Origin: Ancylostoma caninum
Taxonomy: Eukaryota; Nematoda; Chromadorea; Rhabditida; Ancylostomatidae
DNA: 64,000 nt
NCBI GenBank assembly: GCA_037903475.1
Contig: JBAJFG010000019.1
Span: forward strand, 8,059,001 to 8,123,000
Direction of reading: 5' to 3'
Shown: one piece after another, positions 33,801 through 38,311 of the stretch
Layout of the letters: each line of letters begins with the position of its first letter
Position numbering within the stretch: position 1 is the first letter of the stretch
Translations under genes and position numbers: made by a program
Notes under the pieces: generated by a model
The model's database searches: none
The model's input: only the letters and a program-made list of their open reading frames with translations
What the model was told of the DNA's origin: nothing

Positions 33801-36165
33801 CTCATTACGGAGGTGGTTATTCACGCACTGCAGATGGGGCAGCGAAATATTTAGATAATCTCGACATTCACATCAATTAGTTACAGAAAAGAAAGGGCTA
33901 AAAAGAAAAACTTATTTTGTTAGAAAGAGAGTTTCTGCACTGCGAACATACATTGCCGACAACAGCAATAATCGGAATATACCTCTCCTTGTTAAATCTG
34001 CTCAAGAAGTGATATAGCAGTGATACGGACCCTTGAAGGAAAACAAACTGACTTATTGAAGCTAAAACTGAGGCAGCGAACGGGCGCTATCGATCGATTA
34101 AAATTTTCTCTGCGCCCTCTCTGACGAGAGAGAGGGCCGTCGAACATCTCGTCCGAATCAGTTAAGAGGGGTCTCAGAAAAGGGCTTTTCCGAGGGTTTT
34201 TGGATCTGTAAGTTTTGTATCTGGAATTAGGGAGCCAAACTGGCCTAGGAACCACAGAAACCGAATACTCGAAGATTTTGCCTGGACACTGCCTTGAAGC
34301 AAAAATGATGAGAAATCAATAAAATCGATAAATCAAAATCTTCGCTCAAAGTAGTCGTCATATTCTTGTTCACCATATTGGAGAACCCCAGTAGACAGGT
34401 CCCCGCTACCCATTGAACAAAAATATTTAAAAATCAATAAAATCGATATAATCTGTCGTGACTCTCGCACGACTTCCATTCGAGGACTCCTTCGACCGAC
34501 GTCACCATCCCGGTCTGAATCCGCCTGCGATGTGAACCGACACCGGTTCAAATACACTCGCCTTGCGCAAGCGCGCCATTTCCATCGGCGCTCCCACGGG
34601 ATACGGTACTTTCTTAAGACAGCGCGTGCCCTCGAGTACCGTTCCCACGCGGCAGCACTATAAAAGGCGCCCTCGCGCTCTCATGGGTTCATTCGCTTTC
34701 GACCACTCGCTCAGTCGACTCCGCTCAGCCGCAATGGCCCATGGTTCCACCGAAGATGCTGGTCGCCGTCTTGCCGTTCGAAGATGATGATGGATTCCAC
34801 GATCGCCAAGTCAATGCTCCAGAAGATCATGTCGAGCCGCTGTCACGATCCCGCCAGGCGCTACGCGTGTCCAACAGGCCGGTTATAACTTGACCCAATT
34901 CCATTTTATGGTTTAGTTCTATTATTGTATTAATGTGATATTCTGATGGGGAATATGAAGGTAGCTATTTATCTGGTGCAATGGAATGAAGGAGTGTAAT
35001 GTGAAGATCATCAGTATCTGGTAATATCCGGTTGAAGGGCACTGGTTATGTGATAGGCTCTAGGTTCAGCTCGGTCAAGGTTCCAGGCAGTCTACGCTAA
35101 GTTCGCTAAGCTTACGTTCGCGCCCGCTTGCCGCTCGCTTAGGGTAGTAGGCCTCTTACACTTTGCCCGCTGGCTTGCGAGCCCACTGTTTCTGTGCGCT
35201 GCGGTACTACCCTCATGTAGCCTTGTGGGTTCAGATAAAACCCTCCTTTGCCGTGTATGGCTTGGGTGCTACCACCCCCACGCCCAGGTCGGGCACGACA
35301 TAATTGATGAGCCAATTGATATTCTGGGTCGATTAATAGCTATAACCTCCGCCGGCCCCTGAAGGACTTGCATGCAAAACTTGGTCCAGATCGGTTCAAC
35401 CCTCGCGATTTCTACTCCGAACATACAAACATACAAACAAACAACCACAAAACTTTCGCTTTTATATATACAGATGATAGGTGAACTATCACTTGAACTC
35501 GTCCAACTTAAGGTGAGCTGACTTTCCATGGTCTGGAATAGTCAGCTCAACACTAGTCTCCTCGCATTTTACTGCCGACTGAACCGAATTCAGCTTCAGC
35601 TGTCTTTTTGGCTAAATCGGAAATTCGCATTGTTTTGTAGTGAACAACAGGAAAAAGTTTCTTTGAAAAGTGAAGAAGATTAGGTACATAAGACCCTAAG
35701 AAAAGACTCAAGGGAGTAAGTAGGTCTTCATACCAAAGCCGGAAGACACCGCAACTTTTTCCCTTAACTTCAATATCGTAACAGAGGTAATTTGATGTCA
35801 CTCCTTTTCAAACAGTAGGATAGGCTCTACCTTTTGTAGTAGAATAATCCTATAGATGGGACATCAAGATGATCGTCCTTTCGCAGAATCATAGCTACAA
35901 GAAATCCGGAGATGACGAAGAACCTAAAAGTATGTCTTTATCAACTCGAAAAATCACCTGTTTACCCATGGCTTTTTTGAACGAGCGGACTATAGCAATC
36001 ACATACTTAAAACAAAACCTACGCATCTACTCCAATGTATCCGTTCGGGAAATGAGATGGAAAAAAGTGGAATAGTACTACAACTGTGATAGCCCATCCT
36101 CGTATGCCTTGTATATCTTTCCTTTTCTGAGACACTTCGGGGTGATTTGTTTTGCAGGAACACAT
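3666..36165 (-). CDS. AT3-SGNH membrane O-acyltransferase (OAC family), gene 1
   Basis: Spliced minus-strand gene for a multi-pass membrane O-acyltransferase of the acyltransferase-3 family, fused to a C-terminal SGNH domain as in nematode OAC proteins; such enzymes move acyl groups across or at membranes, substrate unknown. Exons, high to low: 36165-36023, 35923-35831, 15897-15726, 15671-15542, 15484-15360, 13961-13837, 13315-13158, 13099-13025, about 12456-12352, about 11659-11423, 11035-10911, 10385-10265, 10167-10059, 7391-7283, 5976-5881, 5811-5750, 3855-3666. The start ATG lies 13 codons before the conserved DIQGIRG motif. The sum is about 725 codons, near family size. Splice phases fit except one linker near 14 kb and the exact start of the 11.66 kb exon. 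The exon 2-3 intron (15898-35830) holds a whole BEL retroelement. Linking the two distal exons to the rest is inferred from exact frame fit and from gene 2. Confidence 0.75.
4022..5290. mobile_element. Non-autonomous DNA element with GGGCTGGTAGTAA ends
   Basis: The ends are inverted copies of GGGCTGGTAGTAAACCCCC. The matching intron of gene 2 (junction near 38485) lacks the whole 1269 bases, so this is a real insertion. The duplicated target is only T or CT. Many copies of a TCGCGACAT-type word lie inside both ends (for example near 4045, 4082, 4112, 5026, 5161, 5212). No transposase frame is seen. The same family occurs at 58931-60235. The superfamily is not assigned. Confidence 0.75.
5750..7391 (-). 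CDS. Gene 1 SGNH domain, linker exons
   Basis: Exon 7391-7283 encodes RFDPMKPIDEDRIFNDYMNR and MNQVEEVVKK. Exon 5976-5881 begins VYLLQALPTCFQ, the family's LQALP block. Exon 5811-5750 encodes NGLIKNEEVFARARITEVGK. Frames join exactly to the flanking exons. The acceptor of the middle exon (GAAG before GTG) is poor in pyrimidines in both gene copies, so it may be used weakly or depend on other signals. No stop codons interrupt the joined frame. Confidence 0.8.
8010..8050 (-). ncRNA. Hammerhead-ribozyme-like core of the Penelope element
   Basis: The minus strand reads CTGACGA, then a perfect short stem GGCGC/GCGCC closed by a TAT loop, then GAAA. This is the conserved CUGANGA - stem II - GAAA core of hammerhead ribozymes, which are known from Penelope-like elements. 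It lies downstream of the endonuclease remains, where such motifs are expected. Stems I and III are not obvious by eye, so activity is unproven. Confidence 0.5.
8221..9641 (-). pseudogene. Penelope-type RT plus GIY-YIG endonuclease, broken
   Basis: The frame 9641-9117 contains SYDAISLCTN, FNNEFYRQKRGLAMRTRIAA and FYKHYIDDF; the YIDD box and the FYRQKRGxAM block are typical of Penelope reverse transcriptases. A second frame (9094-8516) carries the post-RT region GFLPFLNTRVRIHEG, and a Cys cluster (CDKRSCRYC). In shifted frames (8519-8316 and 8559-8221) come YLITCTDTPLYVG, a GIY-YIG-type core, and LRKRLDVHRRAFSHSQSC. At least two frameshifts separate the parts, so this copy should not make a whole enzyme. 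Its N-terminal part is missing. Confidence 0.7.
8697..8774. repeat. Long hairpin inside the Penelope ORF
   Basis: Two arms of about 32 bases, built on TGGTGCTGCCCTATCT and its reverse complement AGATAGGGCAGCACCA and extended by CCAGACGGCA / TGCCGTCTGG, face each other across a short spacer with one or two mismatches. It lies within the RT-endonuclease linker of the element and still reads through in one frame. Confidence 0.75.
10059..11035 (-). CDS. Gene 1 SGNH domain, first exons
   Basis: Three exons in frame. 11035-10911 encodes NMATPYCERSKRFDEKD and PPGAFCETQ. 10385-10265 encodes NGTGLYSILVIGNSYAFNQG, where GNSY is block I of the SGNH hydrolase fold with the candidate nucleophile serine. 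10167-10059 encodes NCHFQNYNYSFIINALKPDI then LFVVT. Donors are GTATTT, GTAATT and GTAAGT; acceptors end TTTCAG, TTCCAG and TTGCAG. The 10386-10910 intron has about 76 bases (near 10401-10476) that gene 2 lacks. Confidence 0.85.
11423..13961 (-). CDS. Gene 1 middle membrane exons
   Basis: Exon 13961-13837 follows a TTTTTTCACAG acceptor. Its frame was chosen because both third-position differences from gene 2 (GCA/GCG and TAC/TAT) are silent only in that frame. Exon 13315-13158 encodes a hydrophobic stretch and LPSHILRLATTVLTGAVVYI. Exon 13099-13025 encodes AYLGDISYALYLFHWP, a signature of the family. A candidate exon at about 12456-12352 differs from gene 2 mainly by silent changes. Exon 11659-11423 encodes a further membrane helix, then GFESRYLKWSPPAISFLVAL. 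The exact start of this last exon is uncertain: all visible acceptors need a phase-1 donor. Confidence 0.7.
12690..12890. repeat. GC-rich minisatellite in intron
   Basis: Three to four degenerate units of about 55-60 bases share CCACTTTTGGRCKCCGGCGC and a GTTGGACC/GTGGACCCGTCTCC segment. The array is shared with copy 2 (48404-48604) almost base for base, so it predates the duplication. It lies in an intron of the acyltransferase gene, and no coding role is seen. Confidence 0.7.
14211..15323. mobile_element. Mariner-end element without transposase
   Basis: The ends are inverted GGTTGTCCCAYAA...ATGRCCG, next to TA (right) and CA (left, probably mutated TA). Gene 2 lacks the segment (junction near 49915). 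The 1113 bases contain no recognisable transposase. A minus-strand frame at 14910-14653 and a good acceptor (TTTTTTCTTGCTAG near 15014) hint that host-like sequence was picked up, but I do not recognise a product. Confidence 0.65.
15360..15897 (-). CDS. Gene 1 AT3 core exons
   Basis: Three exons. 15897-15726 encodes RIKRILPSYYLTLCSITTSI and the loop ending NDEQYYRKM, with a GTGAG donor. 15671-15542 encodes HTWSLSVEMQWYLIIPAIF; the H-T-W-S-L-x-V-E block is the conserved acyl-transfer motif of the AT3 family. 15484-15360 encodes FYLGADNTTAFYSIFARLWQ then FLCG, another family block. Acceptors are ATTTAG, TTTCTAG and TTTTTAG. All three joins keep frame, and no stop or frameshift is seen. Confidence 0.85.
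16609..17343. other. Segment present only in copy 1
   Basis: Copy 2 runs directly across the matching point (near 51188), so about 735 bases were inserted here or deleted there. I see no clear inverted ends or target duplication. A minus-strand frame of 76 codons (17346-17116) has no known motif. A palindromic CACTGCGCAGTG lies near 16997. Nature unknown. Confidence 0.4.
17551..18788 (-). mobile_element. maT-like Tc1/mariner transposon
   Basis: Inverted ends CAGGGTGACACAAAATTATG and its diverged partner (read inwards from 18788) are flanked by TA on both sides. The second copy of the locus has the empty TA site (51417-51418). Length 1238. It contains a two-frame transposase on the minus strand. 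The ends resemble those of the element at 61829-63096. Confidence 0.85.
17643..18677 (-). pseudogene. maT-like transposase, frameshifted
   Basis: The frame from 18677 starts MRSRKDLRSAIALMAESG and carries the paired helix-turn-helix region (VVEISRLLNIPHSTVSKALK; RKIAKAIGISRESVRRVL), ending at MILFSDKK, the first catalytic Asp. A frameshift near 18230 leads to the frame ending at 17643, with MVWAGITHTGKTPLI, QQDGAPSHKS (second Asp) and FDLNPLDYSIWGILES (third Asp). This DDxD set with NPLDYSIW is typical of maT-like elements. About seven extra residues (VDISPQRSG region) lie between the last two Asp. Probably inactive because of the frameshift. Confidence 0.8.
18797..21135 (+). pseudogene. RTE-type LINE relic, copy 1
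   Basis: Degenerate plus-strand remains of an RTE reverse transcriptase: AREARRGY..ATWFWSEDQQ near the start, ITRSVKIPGAWRDSIILPIF, IKLIKHTMK, VRMHQGSAVSPFLLNG, and the C-terminal LRWFDH / GAPKNDGRKLYARI-type region near 20780-20910. Many stops and shifts, internal rearrangement (20280-20420 and 20570-20640 repeat related text) and a MITE at 19840-20263. The endonuclease domain is missing, so the element was 5'-truncated. The same relic lies at 51442-53150, so it predates the duplication. It is antisense to the host gene, inside its large intron. Confidence 0.8.
19840..20263. mobile_element. TTAA-flanked MITE, copy 1
   Basis: Ends read TTAA-AGGCAGGGGTCCAC and GTGGACCCCTGCCT-TTAA, a perfect 14-base inverted repeat next to TTAA on both sides. 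TTAA target duplication is the mark of piggyBac-type (also Kolobok) transposition. 424 bases, no coding capacity. It interrupts the RTE relic. A second copy lies at 30011-30424 inside gag of the BEL element. Confidence 0.8.
21188..21558 (-). repeat. BEL 3' LTR
   Basis: 371 bases, near identical to the 5' LTR. Differences include a 6-base indel near 21320, one C/T within the CACGCGGG word and one G/A in the first five bases. GTTGG precedes it directly. Confidence 0.92.
21559..21573 (-). promoter_or_regulatory. Polypurine tract
   Basis: On the minus strand CCCGGGGGGGAG directly precedes the 3' LTR, the expected position of the plus-strand primer. It overlaps nothing coding: the stop of the last ORF is just before it. 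Confidence 0.7.
21576..23000 (-). CDS. Extra BEL ORF: coiled-coil and zinc-knuckle protein
   Basis: Intact 474-codon ORF between env and the 3' LTR, a position where BEL elements normally have nothing. I place the start at the ATG at 23000 (MSLDELNGDTSNLSRL), because the minus strand reads TTTTATTTCAG just before it, a near-perfect nematode splice acceptor; the frame is open further to 23243 but unlike protein there. The first 250 residues are helical, with a likely coiled coil (EMLQAKLDEQTVEMERLKEK); then an acidic/basic linker, then CAFCGISGEHFSDSC (CX2CX5HX4C) and CVYCLEDC..C..CWYC Cys clusters. Function unknown; the layout resembles a Gag. I recall similar unnamed proteins in strongylid genomes, but cannot verify this here. 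Confidence 0.75.
   Translation of the reverse strand: MSLDELNGDTSNLSRLIKDLKNRKLTGAQLQEDLETLLQGVHQQISVASTLRIQWEHMKSDKAFFLAGAAEQMLLISRCIRTAYVTREKMLNLGTRYVLTDLIYEQHVQAAKSSRFDRDDWMSEEHEFDVRGERLLEQMNYQRVRLDADIKDLEHYLEMAERSIYQAPSILTSEQVTELFRKEIEVITSTSKGLTSSEFEMLQAKLDEQTVEMERLKEKLAAMEELGVREVRGNNDVQVNVTSEKVKRSLSDQIVQVEQVEDQDYWARMVQEVSGPELPALASEPSSDDESEAQVKSKKVRVEPDETRKVRVEQNESDRVNELMTAIRQMERDIESFPFRKREAFSREIEPDIKCAFCGISGEHFSDSCPQIQNGDTRFDIIRGRLLCVYCLEDCPSSSTCKHKHRQCWYCSRVKGTAFDDLIPNDHGHHRSLCNIPDKKHIALRRISAAKQELAELQRESSDGDKDNNACSEE
23002..23014 (-). promoter_or_regulatory. Splice acceptor before the extra BEL ORF
   Basis: The minus strand reads TTTTTATTTCAG followed by GATG, two bases before the start codon at 23000. 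The T-rich run and CAG fit nematode 3' splice sites (cis or SL trans-splicing), which suggests a separate spliced mRNA. Confidence 0.6.
23317..25248 (-). pseudogene. Envelope-like gene, phlebovirus G2-like, frameshifted
   Basis: The frame opens inside the end of pol (stop upstream near 25250, no early ATG; it may need splicing). It carries a hydrophobic signal-like segment (LVQVSTLLTLITTTFLMGG), a Cys-rich ectodomain and a membrane-like segment VGAIVATAVLIYFVLTG. After a shift near 24560 comes the block with VESCGGPGCDCFYWSSCCLF and RIYAVPTSQQVFEIFHC, which I recognise as the Phlebovirus_G2-type glycoprotein domain found in nematode elements. After a second shift near 23960 come further Cys-rich repeats to a stop at 23317. 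Three frames are needed, so this copy is broken. Confidence 0.65.
25115..29917 (-). CDS. BEL Gag knuckles and Pol polyprotein
   Basis: One open frame of about 1600 codons. Residues 48-60, 79-92 and 97-109 are three zinc knuckles (CMYCGGEHKSGAC and similar). The aspartic protease DTG is at 206. The reverse transcriptase follows, with ALISNVEKAFLQV, VTFGLLSSPF and LYVDNLLL; the YVDN form is seen in other nematode BEL elements as far as I recall. RNase H has FADASSEAIA. The integrase has an H-H-C-C finger (HPSTNH...CVPCQ), D in HIGLDYFGPL, D in SDNSPTF and E in GGVYERLI. No stop breaks it, so the enzyme core looks intact; its own start is lost through the gag damage, and the first codon is given only as the frame limit. 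Confidence 0.88.
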   Translation of the reverse strand: MLKFLEEIISNEEKIAFYIKKIPAQSQTPSRFEKKPKEQPRTFTTTSCMYCGGEHKSGACTKYTTPQERAKYLRENKLCFICASSKHSTSECKKRLCFNCQGPHHTSCCFKGRKFEKPTSPSETKQSATSPTKPRESVEPKTMTKKTFKSKVNHLSEEGTKDQEMTICGLQSARESKGHKAFLPTGEITLLDPKTRTLRKVPLLFDTGAELSFIDNTLAKELHLPTLEKRKLRLRFFGSERVQENISRKVPLEIWDDDGNPYTLHLLTHDTLTKSFTTSPVLREDIEFIESRGLPVKLTRQQTTTKPLILLGCDQLWPLIREDQPHIRLPSGLHILPTRLGHLLTGQINEPRQVTQVIDDSEEFHQWDQMWSLEGQVNTVSLSHATDKSEEQELWEKYWSLELDGTEEFAKSEREVQSSIDQQVLENFFKTVEKRGDGYYVRLPWKHDTVQLPDNKAIALRRLMSVWNSLQKDPLLLEQYNGVFQEQLRQNIIEEVDEDKSPVGPRIHYIPHQAVLTPNKTTTKLRIVFDASAHYKNSPSLNEALHRGPMILPKLYGLLLRFRIGSVALISNVEKAFLQVRLHELDRDATRCLWLRNHHHPPNKDNLVIFRFTRVTFGLLSSPFLLAATTHFHLDQYRSDIKFVTEIKENLYVDNLLLTTDTTDEAVRIYRRTKTMFNDLQMNLREFVSNGKKVMDALDSRDKSTEKTPKVLGIKWNTNNDQFEIACVVPVQPCMTKRTVASAIASIYDPMGWLLPLVHKAKIFLQSLWRDRTAWDAKLSSDRVMEWETIRSNMDGFQKSFPRKITTRYSEAALVIFADASSEAIASCVYLSVPSATHLLMAKGKPPSLKSSITMPKMELNAMTLAMRLTNSVVSQISSVVKVTQVIVLSDSEIVLNWIKSKPRPDIGPFIRNRVLEIHKIANHMENTGYQVRVGHISSQLNPADCATRGTNKELFSSHFWWTGPPFLAQPVDFWNKDYTPLDISDASDKDPDIQISGLHNVKVDKVVASDHRNNKDIFIDIRMQKLQNVKRVVAFVLRFLRVVVTRVNKTRKSLISLSEIFCRENDMSTTQLSGIEIAMAGKMLVKQHQLANLSPPILVSLHSLNLRLDEYGIYRCFGRLGKSDLDMSANYPMFVLQKTWLSEQIIKDSHSKGHPSTNHTMAIIHQSYWIPKLRSQVTKIIRRCVPCQKFNNLVYKYPEQGDLPSRRVIRSRPFAHIGLDYFGPLLVKGYKGNDDKYYGCIITCLVTRLINLDIISDASTVAFLHMLRRFFARRGTPLSITSDNSPTFALGQTILSECRQHALDDLAIIREVSTREIEWKYITPFAPWQGGVYERLIRSVKLALHKTFGRSIPLREELWTVIVEIEAMLNTRPLLYVESELPTEHVLRPIDFLQNEFEIPTPLDTGLETGEDPEYASPEERLTWRTKKQVVESIQSSCKLTERFWQTWQSHYLTSLREKHERVVNKKRGSASVPTKGKLVLISDALQPRHSWKMGHIVELVANKEGVVRGAVVMLPTHRKIRRPLNLLVPLELDDDDFEVSEAKESTADQKGEPPNQTTDKNAKKRWIAVLHDTICAPDRKSTMLRISRPNILYKSQLY
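29918..31238 (-). pseudogene. BEL gag, split by a MITE and a frameshift
   Basis: The start ATG at 31238 opens a coiled-coil N-terminus, then LPTLPIPLFNGNIWEWDNFW, a conserved Gag block of BEL/Pao elements, and FLKAKYGNAEELI. The frame runs to about 30425, where a TTAA-type MITE (30011-30424) interrupts it. Beyond the MITE the Gag frame resumes for about 30 codons and then meets a frameshift near 29920, after which the Cys-His part continues in the pol frame. The protein cannot be made whole from this copy. Confidence 0.8.
30011..30424. mobile_element. TTAA-flanked MITE, copy 2 (inside gag)
   Basis: Inverted ends AGGCAGGGGGCCAC (left, one change from copy 1) and GTGGACCCCTGCCT (right), with TTAA at the right and CTAA (mutated) at the left. 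414 bases, no coding capacity. It sits in the gag frame of the BEL element, so it moved after the BEL insertion or rode in with an already defective copy. Confidence 0.8.
31559..31571 (-). promoter_or_regulatory. Primer binding site, tRNA-Gly-like
   Basis: Two bases inside the 5' LTR the minus strand reads TGGGGCATCGGCC. From memory of nematode tRNA-Gly(GCC), whose 3' end is GGCCGATGCA plus CCA, this pairs at 12 of 13 positions. It would prime minus-strand DNA synthesis. Confidence 0.7.
31574..31950 (-). repeat. BEL 5' LTR
   Basis: 377 bases. On the plus strand it starts TGAAATGACTG and ends CGACGACA, so it has the TG...CA ends of LTRs. It matches the 3' LTR closely over its whole length. 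It should hold the promoter for the element, read on the minus strand. Confidence 0.92.
31956..32726. repeat. Repeat with AATCAATAAAATCGATAAATC core
   Basis: Imperfect units of roughly 115-120 bases, each with a (G)AAAAATCAATAAAATCGATAAATCAA-like core and a GTTCAGCGTATTGGAGAACCC segment, run from about 32040 to 32400. Related units recur at 34290-34450. The rest shows no gene. Confidence 0.55.
32727..33727. mobile_element. MITE with GGTATTCATGAACG ends
   Basis: Perfect 14-base inverted ends GGTATTCATGAACG / CGTTCATGAATACC, with sub-terminal GGGAAGG/CCTTCCC and TATTCATGAA words repeated inside (32830, 33648). TA bases three to four positions outside each end could be a TA target. About 1 kb, no transposase. 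Confidence 0.6.
34290..34450. repeat. Second array of the ~118-base repeat
   Basis: Two units with AATCAATAAAATCGATAAATC and ATATTGGAGAACCCCAGTAG, related to the array at 32040-32400. The solo LTR at 34454 is inserted directly into its edge. Confidence 0.55.
34454..35300. repeat. Solo LTR candidate with promoter
   Basis: Starts TGTCGTG and ends CACGACA, the short inverted ends typical of LTRs, flanked by TAATC and TAATT (a 5-base duplication with one change). Inside are TATAAAA at 34659-34665, CpG-rich DNA upstream and an ATG (34733) downstream with a short open frame. No internal retroelement genes are adjacent. Not related to the BEL LTR. Confidence 0.55.
35301..35473 (+). repeat. RTE-like 3' tail
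   Basis: The text CAGATCGGTTCAACC, then ACATACAAACATACAAACAA and CTTTCGCTTTTATATATACA, resembles the common 3' end of RTE-type LINEs and their SINE partners. A CCCGGCTTCGCTCGGGT word of similar origin lies at 21067-21083. These bound the block missing from copy 2. Confidence 0.45.
35831..36165 (-). CDS. Gene 1 N-terminal exons (AT3 start)
   Basis: The first exon (36165-36023) opens with ATG and encodes DIQGIRGWAITVVVLFHFFP followed by FPNGYIGVD, the hallmark N-terminus of acyltransferase-3 enzymes, and ends at a GTAGG donor. The second exon (35923-35831) follows a CTTTTAG acceptor and encodes FFVISGFLVAMIL, then SIGLFYYK, ending at a GTAGAG donor. Its last codon is completed exactly by the exon at 15897, which continues with RIKRILPSYY. 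The stretch 36170-36760, just upstream, is conserved in copy 2 and may hold the promoter, but I saw no clear core element. Confidence 0.8.
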
Positions 36166-36774
36166 GCAGAAAGCTGTTCGAAGAAGTAATCCTCATAGCA
36201 GATATTTATCTTATTTTCGATGAAAGAACAAAACATCGTACAATATTATCGACATTCGCTTGGAAACGAAAAATATGCAAAGCCGTGTCTTTTGAATTTC
36301 AACGAAATGGTAGAAAAAGACTGAGGTAAGGATGTAGGAAAAGGGAAGAAACATTGCTCAAATCTGAACCTCCAAAACAAAAAACAACCAATGAACATGA
36401 ATATGTAGATCTGATTGCACAAAAGTGTACACTGTCCAAGTGGTACACTGCATTTCTTTTTCGCCATTGAATGGAGCAGGATGAAAACATCACAGTAGTG
36501 TCATGGTCATGGTTGAGTAACACAGCAGCAATAGCGAAAGAAGAACGCAAAGCAATTCCTATAAACTTATAATCGTATGTTCGCCGGTCTTCAAAACGAT
36601 ATAGTTGACGTAGATCCGATCGTGGTTGAATTAATCTAGACGTCATCTTATCTACACATGTTCGACTTCCCTTTATATGAAACGATTGCCGAAGCTGAGG
36701 ACTTAGAAATGACCCGACGCAAAGGGTCGATGAAGTTAGATAATGACAAAGGCGGTGAAACTGTATGAATTCGA

Positions 36775-37110
36775 ATACGTACGATGCACTAGAGAAACGA
36801 CCCCATGGTATTACTAATGCCCTCGTGAAAGGTATTCTCGCCTGGCTATCAGGGACTGGTGGGTTCTTGCGAGCTCGGAACGTAGAGAAGGGCTCGGAAA
36901 GTGCTCCACAAGCTGGTCAGCAGTCTGAACATGGCAAAGGGGTACGGAAAGAGCAGGCTTAATCGGACCCAATGCGAGATGAGCAGGACATTACGGGGAA
37001 TAAGCTAGCCATGTTCATTCACTTGAAGAAAATTGAAGATAGGTATTGTAGATGGATTTTGCAGAAGCTGACCAGAGAACACTAAAGTCGACATTGCAAG
37101 ACTGCAGATA
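36775..37110 (+). pseudogene. Old mariner-like relic, copy 1
   Basis: Plus-strand remains matching 56930-57260 in copy 2: GITNALVKGILAWL, then HLKKIEDRYCRWILQKLTRE, which fits the HLKKxG...WxPHELTxE segment of mariner transposases. Several stops. Shared by both copies, so older than the duplication. Confidence 0.45.
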
Positions 37111-37160
37111 GCAGAAATGTGTATGTATAGGAGAATCCAGCAATCCAGACTCGCTAACAC

Positions 37161-37280
37161 CAGGGATGAGCGCATTGTCCGTATCCGGTTATCCGTTTTG
37201 CCGTTATCCATAAGCTTTGGCCTATCCGTTATCCGCACCGTTATCCGGGTCGTGAAAAATCTCGTATCCGCTCATCCCTG
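37161..37280. mobile_element. 120-base hAT-type MITE
   Basis: Inverted ends CAGGGATGAGCG / CGCTCATCCCTG flanked by a perfect 8-base duplication GCTAACAC (37153-37160 and 37281-37288). Five copies of TTATCCG-like words lie inside. An 8-base target with a CAGG start fits the hAT superfamily. Confidence 0.85.
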
Positions 37281-37288
37281 GCTAACAC

Positions 37289-38036
37289 GCACCACACCAT
37301 CTACGTCCCCGCTCTGTACATCTGCACATTCCATTACTACCGCCGTGGTCCTGTGCCAATTCTGCAGTGTCGACCGGCAAGCGGGTCCAGAACATTAGAG
37401 TTCAATAAGGGTACCAGCACATACATACAGCATAGGCCAGAAAGGATATGATCAGTGGCACTGGTGGAAGCGGAACCTTTTAAAAGCACAATCACTGGAT
37501 TGAGCTGTTCAGATGATATTTGAGGTTATGATGAATGTTGAAGCACTCTTTTGTTTCACCGCATAATATTGACGTAACCTGCTTTCAAACAAAACTATCG
37601 TGCTTGAAGACCAAATTCAGCGCCTTCATCAACATGTTGGTTCGCTACGATTGCACCGCCTCATTCCCTTTCAAGAAGATGTTCTTTCAAATCCTATCAT
37701 AAACGAGTAATCTGCTGAAAAGCCATGTTCTATATTTCTTCTCCTTACATAAGAATTTGAGTTGCCAACTAGTCCCAAAAAAGTGAAAAAGAATTTTCAA
37801 TTCTCTCAAAGAAAAAAACTACTGTTACTGGAGGAGATTTCTATGATGTCAGCTACTTACCAACAACTTATCTGATATTTAAAACTGTGAGCTGATAACA
37901 TACTCTAATACGACGGAACAGGTTTTTTGGTAAATTCGACCAAAAAGTTTTATCCTTCTATGTCGGTATAGAAGAATATGCAGTAATAACATTCTGGTAA
38001 GAACAATAATCAGATCTGTGCCAAGTTTCTCAATTG
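37289..38036. other. Junction between the two duplicated units
   Basis: Non-repeated DNA between the end of copy 1 (about 37120) and the start of copy 2 (38037). No gene or element recognised apart from short chance frames. Confidence 0.5.
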
Positions 38037-38121
38037 TAGTAGATACATTTGAGATACTCGATGAATTTCGCGGATAATGAAAGCACTTCACTTTATTTCA
38101 AGGTTTACTTTATTACAATAA

Positions 38122-38311
38122 TTAAATTCCCTTAGATTCCAATTCGTTTGCGAGTCTGGTGTACAATGCCTGGATGCGTTCCTTTCCGAAGCGGTTGAAA
38201 TGAACTAAGTCGTCGAAGTACATGATGTTCGTCTTTGGGTTGTATCCGAGGAATTGACCGTCGTCATCAACCAAGAAGGGTAGGTAGTCGATAATTTCGC
38301 ATTTTTTGCAC
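38122..38311 (-). CDS. Gene 2 terminal exon
   Basis: Encodes CKKCEIIDYLPFLVDDDGQF and MYFDDLVHFNRFGKERIQ, stop TAA at 38124-38122. The catalytic D-x-x-H spacing is kept. AATAAA (minus strand, 38092-38097) follows at the same distance as in gene 1. Confidence 0.9.

Larger units (their letters stand above)
3557..37120. repeat. Tandem segmental duplication, copy 1
   Basis: This block aligns with 38037-57270 in the same orientation. The offset is about 34.46 kb at the 3' end of the gene, 34.48 kb at 10 kb and 34.59 kb at 15.5 kb. It drops to about 17.7 kb for the 35.5-36.7 kb part, because copy 1 holds a roughly 14-kb block (BEL element, solo LTR and other repeats) absent from copy 2. Exons, introns and older repeats (RTE relic, minisatellite, mariner relic) are shared, so they predate the duplication. 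Elements present in one copy only came later or were lost from the other. Confidence 0.85.

Noticed and set aside
35869..36075. Plus-strand frame conserved in both copies (68 codons)
   Set aside because: It is the antisense shadow of the two N-terminal AT3 exons; conservation comes from the minus-strand gene.
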